A stretch of DNA of 64,000 nt, from assembly GCA_020248405.1 (NCBI GenBank), contig JADCHQ010000011.1, positions 1 through 64,000 of the forward strand, read 5' to 3'. The notes under the pieces were generated by a model. That model searched no databases, was not told the origin of the DNA, and saw only the letters and a list, made by a program, of their open reading frames with translations. Positions 14,394 to 22,830 of the stretch are shown here, in pieces. The DNA is from Rhodocyclaceae bacterium. GTDB taxonomy: Bacteria > Pseudomonadota > Gammaproteobacteria > Burkholderiales > Ga0077523. A program made the translations under genes and the position numbers. Positions within the stretch are counted from its first letter, which is position 1. Each line of letters opens with the position of its first letter.

Positions 14394-15976
14394 GCGCTGT
14401 GCCCACGGCTTCACTTTCCGCGGACCTGCGCCGCAACCCCGGCCTCGCGCTGCTGCTGCTCGCGGGCGTGCTGCTGTCCTTCTTCACCGGCCTGGGCGCC
14501 GTGCCGCTGTTCGACCTGGACGAGGGGGCCTTCGCCGAGGCCACCCGCGAGATGCTCGATCGCGGCGATTACATCTCCACCTTCCTCAACGGCGAGCCCC
14601 GCTACGACAAGCCGGTACTGGTGTACTGGCTGCAGGCGTTGTCGGTGCTGGCCTTCGGCGTGAACGAATTCGCCTTCCGCCTGCCCTCGGCGCTGTGCGC
14701 CACGGGCTGGGTGCTGGTGGTGCTGCTGTTCGTGCGCCGCGTGGCCAGCGCGCGCCCCGCGCTGCTGGCCGCCGGCTTCACGGCCACTGCCGCGGGCATC
14801 ACCGTGATCGGCCGCGCCGCCATTGCCGACGCGCTGCTCAATTTCCTCATCGTCACCGCCATGGCGAGCGCCTACCTGTACCTGCGCGAGGGCCGGCGCG
14901 CCTGGCTGCTGTGCGCCTACATGTCCATGGGCTTCGGCCTGCTGGCCAAGGGCCCCGTGGCGGTGCTGGTACCCCTGGCCACCACCTTCCTCCACTGCCT
15001 GAGCCGGCGCGACCTGAAGACCTGGCTGCGCGCGGTGCTCGACCCGGCGGGTATCGCGCTGATGCTGGCCATCGCCGCGCCCTGGTACGCTGCCCAGTAC
15101 TGGAAGGAGGGCGATGCCTTCGTGCGAGGCTTCCTGTTCAAGCACAACGTAGACCGCTTCCGCGCGCCCATGCACGGCTTCGACGGCAGCCTGTTCTTCT
15201 ACGTGCCCTGGCTGCTGGTGGCCACGCTGCCCTTCCTAACGCCGCTGCTCAACACGGGCCGCGGCCTGCGGCAGATCTGGGCCGATGATCTGCAACGCTT
15301 CTGCCTGCTGTGGTTCGGCTTCGTGTTCCTGTTCTTCTCGGCCTCGGGCACCAAGCTGCCGCACTACGTGTTCTACGGCTACACGGGGCTGTTCATCCTC
15401 ATGGCGCTGCAGGCGCCGCGGCTGCGATCGGGGGTGCTGGCGCTGGTGCCGGCGCTGGGGGTGTTCGCCCTGCTGGGCGCGGTGCCGTGGCTGGTGGAGA
15501 CGTTCTCGCCGCGCCTGGCCGATCCCTACTACCGCGAGGCCCTCGCCGCGGTGCGCCAGGGCCTCGGCGCCGGCTTCGGGAGCTTCACCGTGGCCGCGTG
15601 CGCGGGCGTGGTCGCGCTCATGGCGCTGCGCCGCGTGCCGCTGGACACGCGCCTCATGGCCGCCGGGGTGGCCCAGGCCGCCGCCATGGCGCTGTTCGTG
15701 CTGCCCGCCGCGGGCGAGGCCCAGCAGGCGCCAGTGAAGGAGGCGGCGCTGCTGGCGCGCAGCCACGGCTGGGAGGTGGTGATGTGGGGCCTCAACACGC
15801 CTAGCTTCATGGTCTACTCGGAGCGCCTGGTGCAACGGCGCGACCCGCGCCCCGGCGAGATCGCGCTCGTGCGCATGAAGAAGCTGCGCGAGCAGCCCAG
15901 CGGCGAGGCTGGCTTCGAACTGCTCTACCAGCGCAATGGCATCGCCCTGGTTCGCGTGCCCGGAGCGGCGCGATGA
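14390..15976 (+). CDS. ArnT/PMT-family lipid glycosyltransferase
   Basis: The 528-residue GT-C protein has about twelve transmembrane helices. The first periplasmic loop carries the catalytic motif FDLDEGAFAEATREML (Asp44-Glu45), followed by YDKPVLVYW; this matches ArnT/PMT enzymes that move a sugar from polyprenyl phosphate to lipid A or protein. Later landmarks are FGLLAKGPVAVLVP and KLPHYVFYGYTGLF. It overlaps the flippase-like gene (ATGA) and the downstream PAP2 gene. With the ArnC-like enzyme it forms a complete donor-making and transfer pair. The acceptor is unknown. Confidence 0.88.
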   Translation: MSAVPTASLSADLRRNPGLALLLLAGVLLSFFTGLGAVPLFDLDEGAFAEATREMLDRGDYISTFLNGEPRYDKPVLVYWLQALSVLAFGVNEFAFRLPSALCATGWVLVVLLFVRRVASARPALLAAGFTATAAGITVIGRAAIADALLNFLIVTAMASAYLYLREGRRAWLLCAYMSMGFGLLAKGPVAVLVPLATTFLHCLSRRDLKTWLRAVLDPAGIALMLAIAAPWYAAQYWKEGDAFVRGFLFKHNVDRFRAPMHGFDGSLFFYVPWLLVATLPFLTPLLNTGRGLRQIWADDLQRFCLLWFGFVFLFFSASGTKLPHYVFYGYTGLFILMALQAPRLRSGVLALVPALGVFALLGAVPWLVETFSPRLADPYYREALAAVRQGLGAGFGSFTVAACAGVVALMALRRVPLDTRLMAAGVAQAAAMALFVLPAAGEAQQAPVKEAALLARSHGWEVVMWGLNTPSFMVYSERLVQRRDPRPGEIALVRMKKLREQPSGEAGFELLYQRNGIALVRVPGAAR

Positions 15977-16749
15977 ACCCGCCTGTTGCATGGCGCTCGC
16001 CGAGTGTGTGGGCAGTGCCGGCGGCGGCCCTCGCCGCGGCGCTGCTGCTGGCACTCACCGGCGCCAATCGCGCCGCTTTCTCGGCCATCAACTCGTGGAG
16101 CCATCTCACGGGGCCGTTGCCCTGGGCTTTCGTCACGGTGCTGGGCGACACGGCGGTGGCGTTGGCACTGTTCACGCCCTTCGTCCTGCGGCGGCCCGCC
16201 CTGGTCTGGGCACTGGCCCTCGGCGCGCTGCTGGCCGCGGCCTTCGTGCACGGCATCAAGCCGCTGGCCGATCTGCCGCGTCCGCCCTCGGTGATGGCGG
16301 CCGGCGCCATCACGGTGATCGGCCCGGCCTACAAGGCCCATTCCTTTCCGTCTGGCCACACCACCACCATCTTCGTGGCGGCCGCGCTGCTCTGGCTGCA
16401 CTTTCCCTCGCCCTGGATCCGCGCGGCGGCGCTTGGCACAGCGGTGCTGGTGGGCCTGTCCCGCGCCGTGGTGGGCGTGCACTGGCCGGTGGACATCGCC
16501 GCGGGAGCCGCGGGCGGCTGGTGCTGCGCGGTAGCGGGCACGGCCCTGGCGTGTCGCTTTCCTGCTGGAACCCGCGCGCCTGTGCAGGCAGTGCTGGCAC
16601 TGGCGGGCAGCGGCTGCGCCGTGGCGCTGCTGGCGGGCTTGAAGACGGGCTATCCCCAGGCGCTGCAACTGCAATATGCCGTGGGCGCGGCGGCGTTGGG
16701 CGCGCTGGCGGTGGCGGTGGTGGAGCGCGCCACGGGTGGTGTGCGCTGA
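15973..16749 (+). CDS. PAP2-family membrane phosphatase
   Basis: The 258-residue protein has six or seven transmembrane segments and all three PAP2 signature motifs: Lys96-x6-Arg103-Pro104 (KPLADLPRPP), PSGH at 126-129 with catalytic His129, and Ser163-Arg164-x5-His170 (SRAVVGVH). Such enzymes dephosphorylate undecaprenyl pyrophosphate, phosphatidate or lipid A. It overlaps the ArnT-like gene by four bases (ATGA) and closes the glycan module, where recycling of the polyprenyl carrier would be a sensible role. Confidence 0.88.
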   Translation: MNPPVAWRSPSVWAVPAAALAAALLLALTGANRAAFSAINSWSHLTGPLPWAFVTVLGDTAVALALFTPFVLRRPALVWALALGALLAAAFVHGIKPLADLPRPPSVMAAGAITVIGPAYKAHSFPSGHTTTIFVAAALLWLHFPSPWIRAAALGTAVLVGLSRAVVGVHWPVDIAAGAAGGWCCAVAGTALACRFPAGTRAPVQAVLALAGSGCAVALLAGLKTGYPQALQLQYAVGAAALGALAVAVVERATGGVR

Positions 16750-16772
16750 CGGGCCGCCACGCCGCACTCGCC

Positions 16773-17414
16773 ATGGCCCAGGACGCTTCCCGCCCCGATT
16801 TCTGGGAAACCCGCTACCGCGACCGCGTCACCCCCTGGGATGCGGGTGGCGCGCCAGAGCGCTTCGTGGACTGGGCGCGCGGGCTGCCGCGCGGCAGCCG
16901 CGTGCTGGTGCCCGGCTGCGGCTCGGCCCATGAGGTGAGGGTGCTGGCGGAAGGCGGCGCCCACGTGCTTGCCATCGACTTCAGCACCGCGGCCGTGGCT
17001 CTGGCCCGCGAGCGCCTTGGTAGCCTGGCCCACCGGGTGGTGGAGGCGGATTTCTTCCACTTCGACGCCGGCGAGGGCTTCGATGCGGTGTACGAGCGGG
17101 CTTTCCTGTGCGCCTTGCCGCGCCACCTCTGGCCTGCCTACGGGCAGCGCATGGCCGAGGTGCTGCAACCCGGTGGCCAGTTGAGCGGCTATTTCTTTTT
17201 CGACCACAACACCCGCGGCCCGCCCTTCGGCACCTCGGAGCAGACCCTGTACACGCTGCTGGGCAGCGCCTTCAGCCTTGAACGGGACGAAGCCGTCGCC
17301 GGGTCGCTGCCCATGTTCGAGGGCAAGGAACGCTGGCAGCAGTGGCGGCGCCGCGACACGGACGCTGCGCGCCCATCCGGCCCCGCAACGCTGCATGGGA
17401 TGTCCCGCCGCTAA
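16773..17414 (+). CDS. TPMT-family SAM methyltransferase
   Basis: The 213-residue enzyme resembles the thiopurine S-methyltransferase superfamily: PDFWETRYRDRVTPWDAGG at the N-terminus, motif I VLVPGCGSAHEV (residues 45-56), LAIDFSTAAV and VYERAFLCALP. Bacterial members methylate thiols, selenium, tellurium or small thiocyanate-like anions; the substrate is not readable here. It starts at ATG 16773, 24 bases after the PAP2 gene, and its stop overlaps the stop of the convergent DUF2238 gene by three bases. Confidence 0.85.
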   Translation: MAQDASRPDFWETRYRDRVTPWDAGGAPERFVDWARGLPRGSRVLVPGCGSAHEVRVLAEGGAHVLAIDFSTAAVALARERLGSLAHRVVEADFFHFDAGEGFDAVYERAFLCALPRHLWPAYGQRMAEVLQPGGQLSGYFFFDHNTRGPPFGTSEQTLYTLLGSAFSLERDEAVAGSLPMFEGKERWQQWRRRDTDAARPSGPATLHGMSRR

Positions 17415-18040
17415 CGGCCAAGGCCTCGCACCGCCAATTGCCGGTCGTGCAGACCGCCCAGCAGCAGCTGGCTTGCCAGTGCTCCCACCAGCGCCAGGAA
17501 CATGTCCCACTGGGTGTCCCAGACATCGCCCTGGGTGGCGAGAAACGCCACCGCGGCCTCGCCCGTGCCCACCGCCACCCACCATTCGATCAGTTCGTAG
17601 AAGGCGCTGATGGCGAGGCAGATGCAGGTCACGATGAGGGCCAGCCAGCCCCGCCCGGACACCACGCGGTTGCGCAGCAGGATCTCGCGCGCCACCAGCG
17701 CGGGCACGAAGCCCTGCATGATGTGCCCCAGCCGGTCGTAGTGATTGCGGGCCAGGCCCAGGGTGTCGCGCAGCCAGTTGAACAGCGGCATTTCGGCGTA
17801 GGTGTAATGCCCGCCCACCATGAGCACGATGGCGTGCAGCAGCACCAGCACCAGCACCAGCGGCGTGAGCCGCGCGCGGGGGAACAGCGCCGCCAGCACC
17901 AATGCGGCGGCCAGGGCGGGCGCCGACTCGAGAAACCAGATGAAGCCATCCCGGGGGTGCCACGCCGACCAGGCCAGCACCAGGGAAAACACGGCGAGCA
18001 CGGCCAGGTGCAGGCGGCGCTCGGCCGCGGTGGGTCTCAC
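17411..18040 (-). CDS. DUF2238 (YjdF-like) membrane protein
   Basis: The 209-residue integral membrane protein has about six helices and the DUF2238 hallmarks GGHYTYAEMPLFNWLRD, NHYDRLGHIMQGFVPAL, ISAFYELIEWW and GDVWDTQWDMFLALVGA. Function is unknown. I chose GTG 18040 because it overlaps the upstream stop in a GTGA junction and precedes the first helix. The frame is open farther upstream to 18103, inside the preceding gene. It is the last gene of a minus-strand run that begins near 22830. Confidence 0.85.
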   Translation of the reverse strand: MRPTAAERRLHLAVLAVFSLVLAWSAWHPRDGFIWFLESAPALAAALVLAALFPRARLTPLVLVLVLLHAIVLMVGGHYTYAEMPLFNWLRDTLGLARNHYDRLGHIMQGFVPALVAREILLRNRVVSGRGWLALIVTCICLAISAFYELIEWWVAVGTGEAAVAFLATQGDVWDTQWDMFLALVGALASQLLLGGLHDRQLAVRGLGR

Positions 18041-18924
18041 TGCAACGCGTCCACTTTCAGATACCAGCGGCGCGTCTGGGTGGCGGCATCGCGGCTGCGC
18101 CAAGCACTGCCCTCCTCACCGCGCAGGAGTTCGCGGTCCACGCCGCCCAGGTCGATCCACTCGCCCAGCCGCCCGGTCACCACGGTGTCGAGGCGCCGCA
18201 CGTCCACGGCGCCGGGCGGCGCCAAGCCTTCGCGGGTGGCCGGATCGCGCGCGGCGAACTGGTCGCCGCTGGCGCTGATCTCCACCGTCACTTCATCGCC
18301 GCGGGTGCGCGGCCGCACGTGGAAGCCCGCCAGCACACCCACGTAGCGGGTCGACTCGATGACCCGGGTTCCGCCAGGGCCCACCACCGTCTGGCGGGTG
18401 GGCAGCGGTGTGCTGGCGCCTGTAGCCACGAAGGCGCTGTTGCCCTCGAGCACCTGCACGCTTCGTCCAGCGCGCTCGGCGGCGGCCGACTGGCTGCCAT
18501 AGACCCGCGCCTCGATCGCCTGCGCGCGAGCGGCCTCAGCCGTCCGCGGGCTGCCGGGCTCGCCGGGCAGCATGACTGCGGCGTCACTGCCGCCCACGGT
18601 GCCGCGCAACCCGGCGCCTGAACGGCCGCGCACCAGATCGGCATCCTGGCTCACGGTCACCAGCAGACGTCGCGGCCGTTTGTCCACCAGGGCCAGCACC
18701 TTTCTCACCTCGGCCAGTTGGCGCGGGGTGGCGCGGATGACCAGCTGGTTACCCAGCGCACTCACTGAGCCTTCCGGCTCCACCAGCGGCTGCAGCACGG
18801 TCAGCACTTCGGCGGCCTTGCGGTAGGCCAAGTCCACCACCTCGATCACCAAACCCTGGGGCCGCGCTGGCAGCGGCGCCGCCAGCACCACCGCCAGCAG
18901 CAGCCAGGCCAGTGCTGCGCGCAT
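18037..18924 (-). CDS. Exported protein with a secretin N-domain
   Basis: The 295-residue protein starts with a signal peptide (MRAALAWLLLAVVLAAPLPA). A secretin N1-like domain follows at about 25-95: VIEVVDLAYRKAAEVLTVL, NQLVIRATPRQLAEVRKVL and PRRLLVTVSQDA. The rest (VSQDADLVRG, then ARVYGS... and EVTVEISASGDQF) resembles the periplasmic approach to a secretin barrel, but the membrane-spanning secretin core is absent. It stands alone, with no pilus or type II secretion genes within about 5 kb. Its stop overlaps the DUF2238 start (GTGA), and mtfA lies nine bases upstream. Function is unknown. Confidence 0.7.
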   Translation of the reverse strand: MRAALAWLLLAVVLAAPLPARPQGLVIEVVDLAYRKAAEVLTVLQPLVEPEGSVSALGNQLVIRATPRQLAEVRKVLALVDKRPRRLLVTVSQDADLVRGRSGAGLRGTVGGSDAAVMLPGEPGSPRTAEAARAQAIEARVYGSQSAAAERAGRSVQVLEGNSAFVATGASTPLPTRQTVVGPGGTRVIESTRYVGVLAGFHVRPRTRGDEVTVEISASGDQFAARDPATREGLAPPGAVDVRRLDTVVTGRLGEWIDLGGVDRELLRGEEGSAWRSRDAATQTRRWYLKVDALQ

Positions 18925-18933
18925 GGCGATGGC

Positions 18934-19713
18934 TCAGGCCGCCAGCGCCGCGAGGCGGGCGGCGGGATCCTGGCGGTAGAACAGGCGCAACTGCTCGTAC
19001 ACCGAGGGGTAGGCTGCGCGCACCGCCTCGGGCACCTCGAAGAAGCCCTCGGACACCACGGCGAAGAACTCGGCCGGCGACTCCGCAGCATAGGGATCGA
19101 TGGCGGTGCATTCGCGCCGCGCCACCCGGCGGCGGAAGTCCGCGAAGGCGGCGCTGAAGGCCGCCGACCAGGCCGCCCGGTCCATGCCCCGATGCAACGG
19201 CGGAAACCCGTTGGCCGCGCCATTGGCCATGTCCAGCTTGTGGGCGAACTCGTGGATCACCACGTTCACGCCATCGCCCTGGGCAGCGCGCGCCACGTCG
19301 GCCCAGGACAGCACCACCGGCCCGCCCAGCCATGCCTCGCCGGCGCGGGCGTGGGGGTCCTCGTGCACCACACCCGCCTCGTCGGTCCAGGTGTGCGCCA
19401 CCACGAACTCGTCGGGATACACCACGATCTCGCTCCATCCGCCGTAGGCCGACAGGTCGAGCTCGAGGATCAGCAGGCAGGCCTGCACCGCCACGTCGGT
19501 CTTCATGGCCTCGGTGAGTTCCAGGCCGGGGGCAGCCCAGAAGCGCTTCTCCGCCAGGAACAGCGTGCTCCAGCGGCGCAGGCGGCCCTGCTCGCCGGCA
19601 TCGAGGGCGCTCACGAAGCCGTAGCGCGCTACGCTGGCCCACCACAGGCTGTCATCGATGGGGGCGCGCCGCAGGACACGCTCGCGCCGCCACTGCCGCA
19701 GGCTGAAGGGCAT
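18934..19713 (-). CDS. mtfA: MtfA-family zinc metallopeptidase
   Basis: The 259-residue protein has the zincin motif His154-Glu155-x2-His158 (VIHEFAHKLDM) and a third ligand candidate Glu215 in ESPAEFFAV, matching E. coli MtfA (265 residues). E. coli MtfA binds the glucose regulator Mlc and has aminopeptidase activity; the Mlc partner may not exist in this organism. FWAAPGLELTEAMK and YPDEFVV are further family signatures. The ATG overlaps the rmuC stop by one codon (ATGA), so the two are translationally coupled. Confidence 0.92.
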   Translation of the reverse strand: MPFSLRQWRRERVLRRAPIDDSLWWASVARYGFVSALDAGEQGRLRRWSTLFLAEKRFWAAPGLELTEAMKTDVAVQACLLILELDLSAYGGWSEIVVYPDEFVVAHTWTDEAGVVHEDPHARAGEAWLGGPVVLSWADVARAAQGDGVNVVIHEFAHKLDMANGAANGFPPLHRGMDRAAWSAAFSAAFADFRRRVARRECTAIDPYAAESPAEFFAVVSEGFFEVPEAVRAAYPSVYEQLRLFYRQDPAARLAALAA

Positions 19714-21128
19714 CACCCGCCTTCCGCGGCGCGGGGCCCGGTTTCGGGCTCCACCTCTTCCAGGACCTGCCCCAGGCGCGCCATCTCGTCCGGGTTTTCC
19801 AGCTCCACCTTCTCGATCTGGCCGAAGCGCCGCACGATCTTGTCGCTGGAGATGCGCACCTCCTCGGCATCCTCGTGGGCCTGGCGGATGTGGTTGGCGA
19901 GCTTGCGCATGCGCTCTTCGAAGCGCCCGAAGTCCTTGCCCAGCTTGCCCAACTCGTCCTTGATCACGTGCACCTGGCGGCGGGTTTCCACGTCCTTGAT
20001 CACGGCCCGGGCGGTGTTGAGCACCGCCATCATGGTGGTGGGCGAGACGATCCACACGTGGCGCTGCATGGCGTGCTCCACCACTTCCGCATGGTAGGCG
20101 TGGATTTCGGCGAACACCGCCTCGGCGGGCACGAACATCACCGCCCCGTCGGCGGTTTCTCCCGGGACGATGTAGCGCCTGGCAATGTCGTCCACATGCT
20201 TGCGCAGGTCGGCGCGGAACTGCCGCTGGGCAGCAGCCCGGTCCGACTCGGCGAGGCTGGAATCGAACATGCGGTGGTAGTTCTCGAGGGGAAACTTGGC
20301 ATCCACCGCCACGATACCCGTGGGTTCGGGGAGCCGCAGCAGGCAATCCACGCGCATGTCGTTGCCCACGCTGGCCTGGAAAGCATAGGCCGAGGGCGGC
20401 AGGATGTTGCGCACCAGGGCCTCGAGCTGGATCTCGCCAAAGGCGCCCCGCGAGCGCTTGTCACCCAGCAGCTCCTGCAGGCTGACCACGTTGGTGGTGA
20501 GGCCGTCGATCTTGCGCTGTGCCTCGTCGATGGTGGCGAGACGCTCCATCACGCTCACGAAGGTTTCGTTGGTGCGGCGGAACCCCTCCTCCAGCCGCTC
20601 GGACACCTTGCCCTGGATCTGCTCCAGGCGGGCGTCGGCGGAGCGCGTGAGGGTCTCGATGCTGGCGGTGAGTTGCTGGGAGAGCGCGCGTACCGAATCC
20701 TGCAAGGTCTGCGCCTGGGTCTTGCCCTGCTCCCCCAGCGCCGCCAGGGTCTTGCCGAGCATATCGGTGCGCACCTCGGCCACGCGCTCCAGCAACTGCT
20801 CGCGGTTGGTGGCCATGTCCTGGCTCTGGGAGAGCTGGATGGCAACCATGGCTTCGCGGGTCTGGCGAAGCTGGCCATCCACCGCCAGTCGCAGCCGCTC
20901 CACGTTGTCCGCCTCCACCGCGGCGAGCCGGTCACCGAGGGAGTTGAGGCCGTCGTTCACGTCCTTGAGCATGGCGTAATGCTTGGCTTCCAGCATGTCG
21001 GTGACGCGCACTGCCAGATCGGCCTGCTGGCGGGACAGCGACATGAGGCGGGAAACCAGAAACACCAGGGCCGCAAACAACAACGCGGCCAACGCAAACA
21101 GCACCAATTCAGAAACGGAGAAGCTCAT
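19713..21128 (-). CDS. rmuC: DNA recombination protein RmuC
   Basis: The 471-residue protein has an N-terminal membrane anchor (LVLFALAALLFAALVFLVS) and a long coiled coil to about residue 210. The RmuC nuclease-fold domain follows, with FGEIQLEALVRNILPP, VDCLLRLPEP, VAVDAKFPLENY and FVPAEAVFAEIHAYH. The length matches E. coli RmuC (475). RmuC limits recombination at inverted repeats and is predicted to have a restriction-endonuclease-like core; the Asp in AVDAKFP and its Lys fit that core. It precedes mtfA by an ATGA overlap. Confidence 0.93.
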   Translation of the reverse strand: MSFSVSELVLFALAALLFAALVFLVSRLMSLSRQQADLAVRVTDMLEAKHYAMLKDVNDGLNSLGDRLAAVEADNVERLRLAVDGQLRQTREAMVAIQLSQSQDMATNREQLLERVAEVRTDMLGKTLAALGEQGKTQAQTLQDSVRALSQQLTASIETLTRSADARLEQIQGKVSERLEEGFRRTNETFVSVMERLATIDEAQRKIDGLTTNVVSLQELLGDKRSRGAFGEIQLEALVRNILPPSAYAFQASVGNDMRVDCLLRLPEPTGIVAVDAKFPLENYHRMFDSSLAESDRAAAQRQFRADLRKHVDDIARRYIVPGETADGAVMFVPAEAVFAEIHAYHAEVVEHAMQRHVWIVSPTTMMAVLNTARAVIKDVETRRQVHVIKDELGKLGKDFGRFEERMRKLANHIRQAHEDAEEVRISSDKIVRRFGQIEKVELENPDEMARLGQVLEEVEPETGPRAAEGG

Positions 21129-21200
21129 GCCGCCGAGTATAGCGGCGGGCTCGCAGTCGGACGCCGCGGCGCCGGCGAACCGGCGCCAACACCATGTATC

Positions 21201-21647
21201 TCAGCGCGGCGCAGACTGCGCGGCCCTGGACAACCGGGCCGCCGCGATGGCTTGGTCCCACTCTTCGCGGGTGACCTGGGACAGCAATTGCGCCCGGTGC
21301 GACCAGATCCGTTCCATCTGCTGCTGGCGCTGGTCCAGGGCTGAATCGATCAGTCGATCGAAGTCCTGGGAGGTGGAGTCGTAAGGGCGAATCAGCCTTT
21401 CCACCACGGCGGTGTCCTTGGCCACTTCCTTGTTGAGCACCTCGATGTCGTCACGCGCCCGCCCCAGGACGCGCAGCGCGGCGGCGCGCCGGGCATCGTC
21501 GGCAACCGAGGCCTTGAGCGGCCCCTGCAGGTGGCGCGCCATGAGCGCACCGAGTCCCTGGGGGGCGGACCCGAAGGCCCCCCCGAACAGTACGATGAAC
21601 AGCGCGACCAGCATCTCCCCGCCGCTCAGTCGGTGAGCGCGCGCCAC
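21201..21647 (-). CDS. Small membrane-anchored protein, unknown
   Basis: The protein has up to 148 residues, with one N-terminal hydrophobic segment (MLVALFIVLFGGAFG, about 12-26) and then a helical, charged domain (RRAAALRVLGRARDDIEVLN, then RQQQMERIWSHRAQLLSQ). I do not recognise a family. The GTG at 21647 overlaps the preceding lipoprotein gene by 22 bases. An ATG at 21614, just after its stop, is an alternative start but sits right on GGGGAG. It lies in a minus-strand run between the lipoprotein gene and rmuC and probably acts in the envelope. Confidence 0.6.
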   Translation of the reverse strand: MARAHRLSGGEMLVALFIVLFGGAFGSAPQGLGALMARHLQGPLKASVADDARRAAALRVLGRARDDIEVLNKEVAKDTAVVERLIRPYDSTSQDFDRLIDSALDQRQQQMERIWSHRAQLLSQVTREEWDQAIAAARLSRAAQSAPR

Positions 21648-22063
21648 TCGGCAGCGCTGGTTTCGCGGCGCATGGCGAGCACCACATCGCGGTACTCCCC
21701 GAGCACAGCCCGGCGGCGGGCCGTGAAGCGGGCGATCACCTGATCGGCCTGCTCGCGAGTGGCGTCGTAGTCGGCATCGAGGGCCTCGGCCTCCATTACG
21801 AGCCCGGCGGCGTCGCGGTCGAAGGCCTCCCGCAGGCCGCCCAGACGCTCGCCCAGTGACTTGAGCCGCCGGGCACGGTCAGCATCGAAAATGGTCTTGT
21901 CCACCAGCGCGGCCCACTGCACGGCATCGCGCGCGGTGGGTGCCGGCGCATCGCGCGAGGCCGAACAAGCCGCCAGCCCCGCCGCCAGAACCCCCATGAG
22001 CAACCGCAGCGCAACCAGCCGCGCGCCGCGGTTGGTCACCGCCACGACGCGGGGGCGCCTCAC
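21626..22063 (-). CDS. Putative lipoprotein, unknown
   Basis: The 145-residue product has an N-terminal signal with a lipobox, LLMGVLAAGLAACSAS (Cys near residue 29), then a mostly helical region (KSLGERLGGLREAFDRDAAG, DADYDATREQADQVIARF). No family is recognised. GTG 22063 is chosen because it overlaps the hydroxylase stop in a GTGA junction. Methionine at the VLAAGL segment would be too late for a full signal peptide. It probably acts with the small membrane protein encoded immediately downstream, which overlaps it by 22 bases. Confidence 0.62.
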   Translation of the reverse strand: MRRPRVVAVTNRGARLVALRLLMGVLAAGLAACSASRDAPAPTARDAVQWAALVDKTIFDADRARRLKSLGERLGGLREAFDRDAAGLVMEAEALDADYDATREQADQVIARFTARRRAVLGEYRDVVLAMRRETSAAEWRALTD

Positions 22064-22830
22064 GCCGGCTGCCGCTCCATGCTGGGGTTGCGCGCGGTGT
22101 GTCGCTTGTCGAGCTCGCGCAATTCGGGTCTCACGTGCCGGGTGCTGTAGCCGTTGAAGATGTGGCCCAGCAACCCGCGGTCGAGGTCGCTGGTGCCCAT
22201 GAGCCAGTCGGCAATGGGAAACGTGAGGTTCATGTTGCGCTCCATCATGATTCCCTGGTTGTGATGGGCCGTATGGTGCCGCCGGATGGTATTGACGAAG
22301 GGCGCATGGCGCACGAACCAGTTCTCGTGCACGTGGCAGCAGTAGTGGAAAGTTTCGTAGAGGAGGTACTGCCCCACGATGGTGACCATGAGAACGTAGC
22401 CTGCGTTGGCGTTCACCAGCCATCCCAGGGTCAGGGCAAAGGGCACGCCGAAGGAGATGAAGGTGGCCAGCGCCCGCCATGGGAAGAAGATGATGCGGAA
22501 TTCGCGCGTGGAATCCACCGTCATCTCGTTGCTGGTGAAGTACTGGTGGTGCTGGCGTGTGTGGCGATCGTAGATGGCACGCAACGCCCAGACATCGATG
22601 AGGCGGTGCATCACGTACTTGTGGATCCACCATTCGAACAGATTCGAGACGAAGAACACCGGCACCACCAGCAGCCACTCCCAGGAGGGGTTGTCCATGC
22701 GCCACAGGCACCAGCCGATCACCGTGATGCCCACGGCGTACATGACGCCCACGTGCACGAGGCCGTGGTACCAGGGGCTGATCTGAGCCTTGTATTCCTC
22801 GCGGAAGCGGCGTTGTCTTTCGCTCATCAT
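22060..22830 (-). CDS. Fatty acid hydroxylase / sterol desaturase superfamily protein
   Basis: The 256-residue membrane enzyme has about four hydrophobic segments and the spaced histidine clusters that bind its diiron centre: HKYVMH, HTRQHH, ETFHYCCHVHENW and HHTAHH. Members hydroxylate or desaturate lipid carbons using O2. FFVSNLFEWWIHKYVMHR is typical of bacterial members; the substrate lipid is unknown. The start is firm: GGAGG lies eight bases before the first ATG of an ATGATG pair. It is the first gene of the minus-strand run to 17411, in which most junctions overlap. Confidence 0.87.
   Translation of the reverse strand: MMSERQRRFREEYKAQISPWYHGLVHVGVMYAVGITVIGWCLWRMDNPSWEWLLVVPVFFVSNLFEWWIHKYVMHRLIDVWALRAIYDRHTRQHHQYFTSNEMTVDSTREFRIIFFPWRALATFISFGVPFALTLGWLVNANAGYVLMVTIVGQYLLYETFHYCCHVHENWFVRHAPFVNTIRRHHTAHHNQGIMMERNMNLTFPIADWLMGTSDLDRGLLGHIFNGYSTRHVRPELRELDKRHTARNPSMERQPA

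Noticed and set aside
12459-16749. A full arn (aminoarabinose) operon
   Set aside because: Only ArnC-like and ArnT-like proteins are present. ArnA, ArnB, ArnD and ArnE/F are missing, so no arn symbols were assigned.
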